Notes under the pieces: model-generated | The model's input: the letters and a program-made list of their open reading frames with translations, nothing else | Told to the model about the DNA's origin: nothing | Database searches by the model: none | Shown: positions 22,329 through 37,300 of the stretch, one piece after another | How positions within the stretch are numbered: the stretch's first letter is position 1 | Layout: each line of letters begins with the position of its first letter | Position numbers and translations under genes: made by a program | Assembly (NCBI GenBank): GCA_002104895.1 | Contig: MCFG01000480.1 | Coordinates: 1-46,077, forward strand | Direction of reading: 5' to 3' | Length of the DNA stretch: 46,077 nucleotides | Origin: Anaeromyces robustus | Lineage: Eukaryota; Neocallimastigomycota; Neocallimastigomycetes; Neocallimastigales; Neocallimastigaceae

Positions 22329-25300
22329 TTAAATAAAGAAATTTTTAATGATTTTAATATATTTACGAATTTTACGCATTTTATGACTTTTTCCTTTTGA
22401 TTTAGACTTGTTGATTGAACTATTTTTATTTTGTTGTTTAATAATATTTTCATTTTCATTTTGTTGTTTAATAATGTTTTCATTTTTATTTTGTTGTTTA
22501 ATAATATTTTCATTTTTATTTTGTTGTTTAATAATATTTTCATTTTTATTTTGTTGTTTAATAATATTTTCATTTTTATTTTGTTGTTTAATAATATTTT
22601 CATTTTTATTTTGTTGTTTAATAATGTTTTCATTTTTATTTTGTTGCTTAATAATATTTTTATTTTCATTTTCATCCAAATTTTGGAGTTTTGGATTATT
22701 AATATTTTTAATGGTATTTACTATTTCATATATATTTGAATTAATAAGGTTTTCATCTTTTATAATACTAATAAATGTATTAGTAATATTTTGGATCAAT
22801 AAATCATCATATATTCTTTTATATAAGAAAATAATTTCATAACTATTTTCTTTTTCTTCAATTACGAAAGTAAGATCATTGTTTTCACTTTCTCTTAATT
22901 CGAATTCATTTATATTAAACATTTTGGATATTTCATTATTACTGATATTTTGAATGTAATTAAATTCATCATTACATTTTAACTCATATGGATCGAATTT
23001 AAAATTTGAACTACATCTTTGAAGTGATAATTCAGTTAAAATTTTTGAATATGGAATATCATAACTAAATATAGTTAATAATATATTTTTATACTTCTTC
23101 AATAATTCGATTAAGGTAATATTTTCCAGTTTAACTAATACTGGTATGAATTTTGCAAATGAGCCAATTAAATTTTCGGTATATGTATTAGCTCTGTTAG
23201 AACTGACAATTTCCATATATATATTATTTTGTCCTGTGTAAATTGACATAGCTAAACAATACACAATGAAGAAGAAAGTAGTTTTTGATAAATTATTCTT
23301 CTTTATTATACGATTTACTGTTTCATATACTTCACTGTTGGTTTCGTATCGGTATAATTTTTCAACTACCTTTTCATTATTACTATTACAATCACTAATA
23401 GGTAAATTTATGTTGGTATATGGTACATTAAACATTGAGGTATAGTATTTTATTTGGCTACTATAGTCTTCTGAATTTATTTTTTTGTCATAATAAATAG
23501 CAAAATCACTATATTGAATTGGTAAATCTTCCAATATTTCACCATTATAAATTTTAAACAATTCATTAGTTAAAACACCAAAGGAATAACCATCACTAAT
23601 AATGTGATTAATTTTTATTGCTAAAATATTATTTTCAATAATTGCTACTTTAATTAACGATTCTTTTGTATAATCAAATGGTTTATATAATTCGGTAATA
23701 TTTTCTTTGTTAAGATATTCAATTTCAATTTTTGTATCATCTTCGATTTTTCCATATATATTAATTTCCCCGTTTATATTATTTAGAATGATTTTAGTTT
23801 TTAAAATTTCATGACGATTAATTAAGGAATTAAATGCATTAGCTAATTTATCTAAATCAACTGATTTAATTATTTTACAATACATTATAATATATGTATT
23901 GTTTAGTACACTTTTTATTTCTTCAATGCTCGTTTTTTTCATATTTCCTGTGGAATTTAAATATACATAAGTGAATGGATATTCCTTTTTATTATATCTT
24001 TTAATTAATTCAGTTTCATATTGTTTGCTATTATTACTTGATAAAATTTGATCAATATATTTAGATAGAGAACAAACTGAGGTCTTACTCATAATATCTT
24101 TTATATTTAAACTTATTTTATATTGTTTCTTTATACCTGAAATAACTCTTATAGCATTTAAACTATCACCTCCCATTTCATAGAAATCATTATTTCTTCC
24201 AATTTCGTTTTCTGGAATATTAAATATATTACTAAAGATTTTACATATTACTTTTTCAGTTTCAGTTATTGGGGCTTCATATTGTGTTTTAGTATAATCA
24301 GTAAGATCTGGTTCAGGTAATGCTCTTCTATCTAATTTACCATTATTGGTTAATGGAATTTCCATAATACGTTTATAGTAATTAGGAACCATATATCCTG
24401 GTAATTTTTGATTTAAATATTCTCTAATTTCACGATTTGGAATTTCATTTTGTGAAACGTAATAACCAACTAGATATTTTTCACCAGATTCCTTTTTCTT
24501 ATCGATAACCACACATTGTTCAATATTTTCAATTTGCTTTATGGTATTTTCAATTTCTCCCAATTCAATTCTTTGTCCACGTATTTTAATTTGGAAATCA
24601 ATTCTTCCTAAGTATTCAATTTCACCATCTGATGTCCATTTACCAAGATCACCAGATTTATACATAATTTTATTATGTTCATCATTATCAAAGTTAAATG
24701 GATTCTCAACAAATTTTTCTTTTGTTAATTCTTCACGGTTAAGGTATCCTTTACAAACACCATAACCTCCAATATATATTTCACCTTCTACTCCTACTGG
24801 AACTGGCTTCATATATTTATCTAAAATATACATTTTGTAATTACAAATTGGTTTACCTATAGTAATTTTAGTTTCTTTATTTTTAATGATTTCCTTATAT
24901 GAACATTCTACTGTACATTCTGTTGGACCATATTCATTATATATATTACAATTAGAGTATTGATGAACATATTTGCATAATTCATATTTTAGTTCTTCTC
25001 CTCCAAAACCAATTGCTTTAACATTTGCTAATGCTTTTCTGAAATTATCATTTTCCATAAATAATTTTATTTGGGTTGGAGTTATTTGAATAAAATCAAC
25101 ATCGTTTTCTTGAATGTATTTCGATAATAAAACAACATCATTACATATATTTTCATCTGCTAATATTAATTTTAATCCATGAACTATAAATATAAAGGTT
25201 TCAACATGTGATGCATCGAAGCAAATATTAGTGAAACCTAATATATTCTTTACATTATTGCTTTTCATAATTGTATTATAGACACTATCTTCTCTCTCTT

Positions 25301-28300
25301 TAGTAAATTCTCTTAAATTATTATATATGTTGAAATGGCTAATTAGAGCACCTTTAGGTTTTCCAGTTGTACCTGATGTGAATAAGACATAACAAGTATC
25401 ATTTGGTTCATTAATACTATTTATATTATCAGTATTTAATGAATAATTATGATTTCTTAAATTATATATGTTATAGTTTTCATTATCAAGTTTATCGATA
25501 ATATCTTGAGTATTATTATAAAGAATAATCTTAGGTTTAACTTCATCAATGATGAATTTGATACGATCAATTGGTAATTTTTTATCAATAGGAAGGAATG
25601 CACCACCTGCTTTTGAAATACTAATAATACTAATATAATATGATGGAGAACGATCACAAATAATTGGAATAATATCATTTCTTTGTATATTTTGTTGACG
25701 TAAGAAATAAGCCAGTGAATTACTCATTTCATTTAATTCCTTAAAGCTTAATTTTTCATCATTATATACAATAGCACAACGATCTGGATTATTAGATGCC
25801 ATCTTACAAAATTCTTCATGATATAACTTATTACAATTAGAAGTATCAATGCTAGAATTGAATTTAAGAAGAATTTTCTCTTTTTCTTCTTTTGGAATAT
25901 ATTCTAATTCACAAATCTTTTGGTTGAAATTATTAATATTTCTTGATACTTCAACAAAACTGTTAAGTATATTTTCAATAATTTCATCATTATAAATTTT
26001 GGTGTTATAATCAATTGTAATGAAATAATCATTATCACGTTCAATAACATTAAAGGTGATATCAAACTTGGATTGATTATTATTTTGAATTAAATTATCT
26101 TTTGATTCATAAAGTGAATAGTCATTTTCAGATTTTATATTATCATCAAATATATTATTAATGCTATTTTTTTTATTATTATTATTATTATTTATATTTG
26201 GTTGGAAAACGAATGAATTATTAATTTTCTTTAATTTTAATAATTCTACTAATTCAGAAAATGAAATAGATTGATTATTATAAACTTCAACAATGACATT
26301 CATATTATTTTTAATAAAGTCAAAGAATGATACTTCATTATCGAAATTTAATAAAATTGGAAGTGTACTGACAAACATACCAACCATATTTTCAACATAA
26401 TGATTATTTCTGTTAGCACTAATAATTGATGTGTAAATTACATCTTGACCACTGTATTTTGATAATACATAACCATAAATACTAATAAATAATGCTGTTT
26501 TACTAATTCCATTAGTCTTAGCAAATTGATTAATTGATTTACTCGTTGCTTCATCAATAACTTTTTCAAAACTCTTTACTCTCGATAGATCTGTTTCTTC
26601 TTCATTAATAATTTTATTTTTCTTTGGTAAATTTAATACTTCATAATCTTTATTAAATATTTTTTTGTAAAATTCAATTTGATGTTCATAACTTCCATTT
26701 ACTTTCTTTTCATTTAAATCAATAGCATAATCACTAAATTGAATTTCTAATTCATCCAATTCCATATCATTGTAATATTTATTTAATTCATTTTTAATAA
26801 TTGTTAAAGTTGAACCATCACCAATGATATGATGAATATCAATTAATAAAACTTCATCATCTACAAAACCTACTCTTATCAATGGAGCTTCAGATAATTT
26901 AAATGGTCTAATAAATGTATTAATATTTTCATAATTATATGTTTCAAATATTAATAAACATTCATCATCAACAAATCCATAAACTTCTATTTTACCATTA
27001 ACTTCTTTTTCCATATATTTAGTTCTAAATACTTCTTGTTTTTCAAATAAAGATATAAAACCTTCTTTTACCTTTTCAATATTAACATTTTTATTTAATT
27101 TGAATGTTACTGGAATATTATAAGTTGTACTTTCAGGATTCTTTATTGAATCAATATAAACACCTAATTGTTGTGATGTTACAGGGAATTCTTTTTTATT
27201 ATGTCTTTCAATAATATCAATTTTATTAAATGTTTCATTACTACTTAATAATTCATCAATATATTTACTTAATTGACATACGTTAGAATATTTCATAATA
27301 TCTTTAATGTATATATTAAGTTTTAATTCTTTTTCGATTATAGATAATACACGAATAGCTACCATACTATCACCTCCCAATTCATAAAAGTCACTATTTC
27401 TACCAATATCATTTTCTGGAATATTAAATATACCACTAAATATTTTACAAATTGATCTCTCAGTTTCAGTTATTGGTGCTTCATATTGTTCTCTAACATA
27501 ATCAGAAAGATCAGGTTCAGGTAATGTTTTTCTATCTAATTTACCATTAGTAGTTAAAGGCATTTCGAAAATACGTTTGTAATAATTAGGAACCATATAT
27601 CTTGGTAATTTTTGATTTAAATATTCTCTAATTTCACGATTTTGAACTTCATCATGTGAAATATAATAACACATTAAATATTTCTCACCGGATTCTTTCT
27701 TTTTATCAATAACTACGCATTTTTCAATATTGTCAAGTTCCATAATTGTTTTTTCAATTTCACCTAATTCAATTCTTTGACCATGAATTTTGACTTGGAA
27801 ATCAATTCTTCCTAAATAATCAATTTCACCATCTGATGTCCATTTACCAAGATCACCAGTGCGATAAATTAATTTATTATGTTCATCATTTGTCTTGTCA
27901 AATGGATTAACAATAAATTTTTCATTAGTTAATTCTTCACGATTAAGATATCCTTTACCAACACCATATCCTCCTATACATATTTCACCTTCAACTCCAA
28001 TTGGAACTGGTTTCAAATATTTATCTAAAATATATACCTTACAATTACATAGTGGAGAACCTATTGTATTCTTGTTCTTTCTTGTAACATCTACCTTTTT
28101 AAATGAACAAGCAATAGTACATTCAGTTGGACCATATACATTGTATATTTCACAATCAGAATATTTACGAATTTCTTTACAAAATTCAATTGATAACTCT
28201 TCTCCTCCGAAAACTAAAATCTTTATATTAGTTAATACTTTTCTAAAGTTTTCATTTTCCATAAATAATTTTACTCTTGAAGGAGTTGTTTGAATTAATT

Positions 28301-31300
28301 GTACATTATTTTCAATAATACAATTTGATAATAAATTAATATCATTACTAATATTATCATCAACCAAAACTAATTTTAATCCATGTATTAATGATAATAT
28401 AATTTCAACATAAGAAGGATCAAATGAAAAGTTTGTAATACCTAAAATATTATGAACATTTTTATTTCTTATCCATAAATCGTAAAAACTATGGTTTGTT
28501 TTATTTCCATTAGACGCTCTCATGATATTATATGTATTGAAATGACTAACTAATGTTCCTTTAGGTTTACCAGTTGTACCAGAAGTGAATATAACATAAC
28601 AAGTATCATTTGGATCATTAATATTATCAATTTTAGTATTTTGTAAATCATAATCATGATTTTGTATATCATAATATTTATAATTTTCTTGATTTAAGTT
28701 ATTAATAATACTTTCAGTGTTGCTATAAAGAACTAATTTTGGTTTAACTTCATTTAAGATAAATTCAATTCTATCAATTGGTAATTTTGGATCAATTGGT
28801 AAGAATGCACCTCCAGCTTTTGAAATAGCAAGTGTTCCAATAACGTAATAAGGTGAACGATCACTGATAATTGGAATAATATCATTTCTACTAACATCTT
28901 TTCCACGAAGGTAATTTCCTAATGAATTAGTCATATCATCTAATTCCTTAAAACTCAATTTTAAATCATTAAATACAATAGCACAACGATCTGGATTATT
29001 AGATACTATTTTACAAAATTCTTCATGATATAACTTATTGCAATTAGAAGTATCAATGCTAGAATTAAATTTGTAAAGAACTTTTTCTTTTTCTTCTTTT
29101 GGAATATATTCTAATTCACAAATCTTTTGGTTGAATTTATTAACATTTCTTGATACTTCAACAAAACTATTAAGTATATTTTCAATAATTTCATCATTAT
29201 AAATTTTGGTGTTATAATCAATTGTAATTAAATAGTCACTATCACGTTCAATAACATTAATGGCAATGTCAAATTTAGATTGATTATTATTTTGAATTAA
29301 ATTATCTTTTGATTCATAAAGTGAATAGTCATTTTCAGATTTTATATTATCATCAAATATATTATTAATGCTATTTTTTTTATTATTATTATTATTATTT
29401 ATATTTGGTTGGAAAACGAATGAATTATTAATTTTCTTTAATTTTAATAATTCTACTAATTCAGAAAATGAAATAGATTGATTATTATAAACTTCAACAA
29501 TGACATTCATATTATTTTTAATAAAGTCAAAGAATGATACTTCATTATCGAAATTTAATAAAATTGGAAGTGTACTGACAAACATACCAACCATATTTTC
29601 AACATAATGATTATTTCTGTTAGCACTAATAATTGATGTGTAAATTACATCTTGACCACTGTATTTTGATAATACATAACCATAAATACTAATAAATAAT
29701 GCTGTTTTACTAATTCCATTAGTCTTAGCAAATTGATTAATTGATTTACTCGTTGCTTCATCAATAACTTTTTCAAAACTCTTTACTCTCGATAGATCTG
29801 TTTCTTCTTCATTAATAATTTTATTTTTCTTTGGTAAATTTAATACTTCATAATCTTTATTAAATATTTTTTTGTAAAATTCAATTTGATGTTCATAACT
29901 TCCATTTACTTTCTTTTCATTTAAATCAATAGCATAATCACTAAATTGAATTTCTAATTCATCCAATTCCATATCATTGTAATATTTATTTAATTCATTT
30001 TTAATAATTGTTAAAGTTGAACCATCACCAATGATATGATGAATATCAATTAATAAAACTTCATCATCTACAAAACCTACTCTTATCAATGGAGCTTCAG
30101 ATAATTTAAATGGTCTAATAAATGTATTAATATTTTCATAATTATATGTTTCAAATATTAATAAACATTCATCATCAACAAATCCATAAACTTCTATTTT
30201 ACCATTAACTTCTTTTTCCATATATTTAGTTCTAAATACTTCTTGTTTTTCAAATAAAGATATAAAACCTTCTTTTACCTTTTCAATATTAACATTTTTA
30301 TTTAATTTGAATGTTACTGGAATATTATAAGTTGTACTTTCAGGATTCTTTATTGAATCAATATAAACACCTAATTGTTGTGATGTTACAGGGAATTCTT
30401 TTTTATTATGTCTTTCAATAATATCAATTTTATTAAATGTTTCATTACTACTTAATAATTCATCAATATATTTACTTAATTGACATACGTTAGAATATTT
30501 CATAATATCTTTAATGTATATATTAAGTTTTAATTCTTTTTCGATTATAGATAATACACGAATAGCTACCATACTATCACCTCCCAATTCATAAAAGTCA
30601 CTATTTCTACCAATATCATTTTCTGGAATATTAAATATACCACTAAATATTTTACAAATTGATCTCTCAGTTTCAGTTATTGGTGCTTCATATTGTTCTC
30701 TAACATAATCAGAAAGATCAGGTTCAGGTAATGTTTTTCTATCTAATTTACCATTAGTAGTTAAAGGCATTTCGAAAATACGTTTGTAATAATTAGGAAC
30801 CATATATCTTGGTAATTTTTGATTTAAATATTCTCTAATTTCACGATTTTGAACTTCATCATGTGAAATATAATAACACATTAAATATTTCTCACCGGAT
30901 TCTTTCTTTTTATCAATAACTACGCATTTTTCAATATTGTCAAGTTCCATAATTGTTTTTTCAATTTCACCTAATTCAATTCTTTGACCATGAATTTTGA
31001 CTTGGAAATCAATTCTTCCTAAATAATCAATTTCACCATCTGATGTCCATTTACCAAGATCACCAGTGCGATAAATTAATTTATTATGTTCATCATTTGT
31101 CTTGTCAAATGGATTAACAATAAATTTTTCATTAGTTAATTCTTCACGATTAAGATATCCTTTACCAACACCATATCCTCCTATACATATTTCACCTTCA
31201 ACTCCAATTGGAACTGGTTTCAAATATTTATCTAAAATATATACCTTACAATTACATAGTGGAGAACCTATTGTATTCTTGTTCTTTCTTGTAACATCTA

Positions 31301-34300
31301 CCTTTTTAAATGAACAAGCAATAGTACATTCAGTTGGACCATATCCATTATATATTTCACAATCAGAATATTTACGAATTTCTTTACAAAATTCAATTGA
31401 TAACTCTTCTCCTCCAAAAACTAAAATCTTTATATTAGTTAATACTTTTCTAAAGTTTTCATATTCCATAAATAATTTTACTCTTGAAGGAGTTGTTTGA
31501 ATTAATTGTACATTATTTTCAATTATATATTTTGATAATAAATTAATATCATTACTAATATTATCATCAACCAAAACTAATTTTAATCCATGTATTAATG
31601 ATAATATAATTTCAACATGAGAGGCATCAAATGAAAAGTTGGAAATACCTAAAATATTATGAACATTTTTATTTCTTATCCATAAATTATAAATACAATA
31701 ATCATTTTCACTTTCATTGGATGATTTCATTATATTATATATATTGAAATGGCTAACTAATGTTCCTTTAGGTTTACCAGTTGTACCAGAAGTGAATATA
31801 ACATAACAAGTATCATTTGGATCATTAATATTATCAATTTTAGTATTATGTAAATCATAATCATGATTTTGTATATCATAATATTTATAATTTTCTTGAT
31901 TTAAGTTATTAATAATACTTTCAGTGTTGTTATAAAGAACTAATTTTGGTTTAACTTCATTTAAGATAAATTCAATTCTATCAATTGGTAATTTTGGATC
32001 AATTGGTAAGAATGCACCTCCAGCTTTTGAAATAGCAAGTGTTCCAATAACGTAATAAGGTGAACGATCACTGATAATTGGAATAATATCATTTCTACTA
32101 ACATCTTTTCCACGAAGGTAATTTCCTAATGAATTAGTCATATCATCTAATTCCTTAAAACTCAATTTTAAATCATTAAATACAATAGCACAACGATCTG
32201 GATTATTAGATACTATTTTACAAAATTCTTCATGATATAACTTATTACAATTAGAATTATTATAATTAGAATTAAATTTGTAAAGAACTTTTTCTTTTTC
32301 TTCTTTTGGAATATATTCTAATTCACAAATTTTTTGCTTGAAATTATTAACATTTCTTGATACTTCAACAAAACTATTAATTATATTTCCAATAAATTCT
32401 TCATCATAATTATTTTTATTATAATCAACTATAATTAAATAATCATAATCACGTTCAATAATATTAAAGGAAATATCGAATTTAGATTGATTATTATTTT
32501 GAATTAAATTATCTTTTAATCCATAAAGTGAGTAGTCATTTTCAGATTTTTCATTATCATCAAATATGCTATTATTATTTTCAATATTTTTATCATTCTT
32601 GGCATTTGGTTGGAAAACAAATGAATTATTAATTTTCTTTAATTTTAATAATTCTACTAATTCAGAAAATGAAATAGATTGATTATTATAAACTTCAACA
32701 ATGACATTCATATTATTTTTAATAAAGTCAAAGAATGATACTTCATTATCGAAATTTAATAAAATTGGAAGTGTACTGACAAACATACCAACCATATTTT
32801 CAACATAATGATTATTTCTGTTAGCACTAATAATTGATGTGTAAATTACATCTTGACCACTGTATTTTGATAATACATAACCATAAATACTAATAAATAA
32901 TGCTGTTTTACTAATTCCATTAGTCTTAGCAAATTGATTAATTGATTTACTCGTTGCTTCATCAATAACTTGTTCGTAAATATTTAAACATGATATTCCT
33001 ATTTCTTCTTCAGTATTATCTTTATTAATAAAATTATCTTTCTTTGGTAAATTTAATACTTCATAATCTTTATTAAATATTTTTTTGTAAAATTCAATTT
33101 GATGTTCATAACTTCCATTTGCTTTCTTTTCATTTAAATCAATAGCATAATCACTAAATTGAATTTCTAATTCATCCAATTCCATATCATTGTAATATTT
33201 ATTTAATTCATTTTTAATAATTGCTAAAGTTGAACCATCACCAATGATATGATGAATATCAATTAATAAAACTTCATCATCTACAAAACCTACTCTTATC
33301 AATGGAGCTTTAGATAAATTAAATGGTCTAATAAATGTATTAATATTTTCATAATTATATGTTTCAAATATTAATAAACATTCATCATCAACAAATCCAT
33401 AAACTTCTATTTTACCATTAACTTCTTTTTCCATATATTTAGTTCTAAATACTTCTTGTTTTTCAAATAAAGATATAAAACCTTCTTTTACCTTTTCAAT
33501 ATTAACATTTTTATTTAATTTGAATGTTACTGGAATATTATAAGTTGTACTTTCAGGATTCTTTATTGAATCAATATAAACACCTAATTGTTGAGATGTT
33601 ATTGGGAATTCATTACTATTATGTTTTTCTATAGATTCAGAGTGATAATAAATTTCTTCATTACTATTCAAAATTTCTTCAATATGTCTACTCAAATTGT
33701 ATACTAATGAATTGGAAAGAATGTCTTTAATATTTAATTTTATTCCTAATTCTTTTTCAATGAAAGATGTTACTTTAATAACATTTAAACTATCACCTCC
33801 CAATTCGAAGAAATCACTTGTTTTTCCCACAACATTTTCATTTAAATTAAATACATTAGCATATATTCCACAAATAACTTTTTCAATTTCTGTTTCAGGT
33901 TCAACATATTCTTCATTAATCAAATCATTTATATTTGGTTTTGGTAATGATTTTCTATCTAATTTACCATTAATTGTTAAGGGTAATGTTTCTATTCTCA
34001 TGAAATAATTTGGAATCATATATCTTGGTAATTTATTCTTTAAGAATTCAATAATATCTAGTGAATTAATTTCTAAAGAACTAATGTAATATCCAATCAA
34101 ATATTTATCACCATTATCTCTTATACCATCTATTACAATAGCATTTTTAATATTATCCATCATTTTGATTGTATTCTCTATTTCTTCTAATTCTATTCTT
34201 TGGCCATGAATTTTTACTTGGAAGTCCATTCTTCCAATACATACAATCTCTCCGTTTTCTGTCCATTTACCGATATCACCACTTCCATACATCTTACCAT

Positions 34301-37300
34301 TTCCCTTTTGAACAACATCAAATGGACAATCTAAATATTTTTCTTTTGTTAGTTCTTCACGATTAATATATCCATTACTGACCCCAAAACCTCCAATAAA
34401 TATTTCACCTTCAACACCTATTGGTACTGGTTTTAAATATTTATCTAAAATGAAAATAGAACAATTGCAGCATGGCTTACCAGCAGTTATTAAAGGAATA
34501 TTTCCTTTAGAAGAATCAATTTTTTCAAACACTTTTATAGTTGAATAGACGGTAGTTTCTGTTGGACCATAAATACTCAATACTTCACATTTACTATTGT
34601 TTTGAATTTTTTCAACTAATTTGAAATCTATACATTCACCACCTAATACTATATAATTTGCATTTTCAATTGATTTAATAAATTCTTCATCAGATAAATA
34701 ATTATCAAATCTTGAAGGAACTGTAAATATATAATCAACATTATATTTATTAATTAATAAACTTAATAATTTTGCATCATTAAATTCATTATCATTACAT
34801 AAAATTATTCTACTTCCTTTTAATAAAGGAAAGTGAATTTCTCCTATAGATATATCATGAGTAAATTTAGTAATTGCTAATGCATTATTTATTCCCTTAT
34901 TAAATATATCTTTTTCTCCTTTAATTATATCATTATAAAATATAAAATTAGTTAAATTCATATGTGTAACCATTGTACCTTTTGGTTTTCCAGTTGTACC
35001 AGAAGTATATAAAATATAGCAGAGATCATCAATTTTATTAACATTATCGATTGCAAATTTATCCTTTTCATAATTATGTTTCTCTAATTCGTACTCTAAA
35101 ACATGCTCAAATTTAATTTTTTCATTATTCTTAAAATCTGTTATATATTTTAAAATATATTTAGCATTTACTTGATTTATCATATATTCAATACGTTCTC
35201 TTGGAAATTCTGGATCAATTGGTGAATAGGCAGCACCAGATTTCATTACAGCTAAAAAGGCAATAATAAAATAATGAGAACGTTCACATATAATTGGAAC
35301 AATATCACCTTTTCCGATATTTTGTTTTCTTAAATAATGAGCTAATGAATTACTCATTTCATCCAGTTGTTTATAAGTAATGCTAATATCATTACATACA
35401 ATTGCACATTTATCTGGTATTTCTTTAGCCATCTTACTAAACTCAACATGATAAAATTTATTATAATCATATTTTATTTCATTGGAATTAAATGATTTAA
35501 TAATCTTCTCTTTTTCAATTTTTGGAATATATTCAATACTATTAATGCTTTCATTATTGAAATTATTATAATTACTTAATACTTCCACGTAACTATTGAG
35601 AATTGCATTCATCATTTTGGAATCATATATATTTTTATCAAAATCAATAGAAATTACATAATCATCTTCGTTTTCAATAACCAAAAACATAAAATCAAAT
35701 TTTACAAAATGAATAGCATTTACAGCCTGATTTCTTTCTGAGTCTAATACATCACTATAGCTATCAAGTTTAAATATTTCATTACTGTTATTACTTTGTA
35801 CATTTGCTTTTGGTTGGAAAACAAATGAATTATTGACTTTTTTCAATTTCAATGTATTCATTAATTCAGAGAATGAAATATTTTGATTTTTATATACATC
35901 CATTAATATATTCATATTTTGTTTAATAATATTAAGTAAGGTATTATCTTTTTTTTCATTTTCATACTTCAATAAAATTGGTTGAGTACCAACAAACATT
36001 CCTATCATATTATCAATATAATGATTATTTCTATTGGCACAAATAATTGAACTATAAATTTTCTCTTGTCCACTATATTTAGATAAAACTAATCCGTAAA
36101 TACCAAGAAAGAATGCAGTTTTACTAATACCATTAAATTTAAGATATTCATTAATAGTATGTGTTACATATTTATCGATTTTTTTGTTGCAATTACCTAT
36201 ATTATTTTTGGCATTTTCTAAAGGATTTTTATCTTTTCGAGGAATATTAACTATGTCATATTCACATTCAAACATTTTTTTATAAAATTCATATTGATGA
36301 TCATAGGTACCATCATTTTTCTTTTCATATAAATTAATTGCAAAATCACTAAATTGTATATCTAAATCTTGAATGCTTAAATCATTATAATAATTCGTTA
36401 ATTCATTAATCACTATAAAAAATGTTAAACCATCTGAAATTATATGATGTATATCAATCAAAAGACATTCATTTTTAATAAATCCTACTCTTATTAATGG
36501 TGCTTTTGTTAAATCAAATGGTCTAATAAATTCATCCATATTTTCATAACTATATTCCTCAAATTCTAATGTACAATTATCATCAATAAATCCATAAATT
36601 TCAATATTACCATCAACTAATTTTTCTCCATATCTACTTCTTAAAATTTCTTGTTTCTTAAATAAGAGATTAAAACCTTTTTTCACTTTTTCAATATCAA
36701 CATTTTTATTAAATTTGAATATTCTAGGTATATTATATATAATACTATCAGGATTCTTGATAGAATCAATATAAACACCCAATTGTTGTGAAGTAATAGG
36801 GAATTCTTTTTCATTTCTTTTTAATATTTTTTCAACTCTATAGGATTCATCACTATTTTTAGTAATTTCATCTATATATTTACCTAAATCACAAATTACT
36901 GAGTTGCCCATAATATCTTTCATTCCTAATTTAACATTTAAATCTCTTTCTATCCTGGATATTACTCTAATAGCGTTTACACTATCACCACCTAATTCAT
37001 AAAAATCATTCATTCTTCCAATTTCACTTTCTGGAATATTAAGTATTTCACTATAAATTTTACAAATTTCTACTTCAACTTTCGTTTTAGGAGAAACATA
37101 TTGCTCACTAACCAAATCCTCAATTTCAGGTTCTGGTAGAGCTTTTTTATCCAATTTACCATTAATTGTTATTGGTATATTGTTAATATTCTTGAAATAA
37201 TTTGGAACCATATACAAAGGTAACTTATTTTTTAAATAATTACGTATATCTTTTCCTTTAACGATTTGATTATCATTATTTTTAACATAATAACAAACTA

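Noticed and set aside
22431-22670. CRISPR-like array (30-bp period)
   Set aside because: The units are contiguous with no unique spacers and lie in frame within the NRPS.
22316-22842. Several open frames overlapping the NRPS tail
   Set aside because: They read the 30-bp coding repeat in other frames or on the opposite strand. The NRPS frame explains the region.
22701-24005. Epimerisation domain instead of a C domain
   Set aside because: An epimerase would normally be followed by a further C domain in an elongating line. This domain is terminal and keeps the C-type HxxxDG core, so a terminal C-like domain is the simpler reading.
27895-28293. 132-codon plus-strand open frame, repeated at 31102-31500
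   Set aside because: Antisense shadow of the A domains in modules 5 and 4. It recurs only because the module is duplicated.
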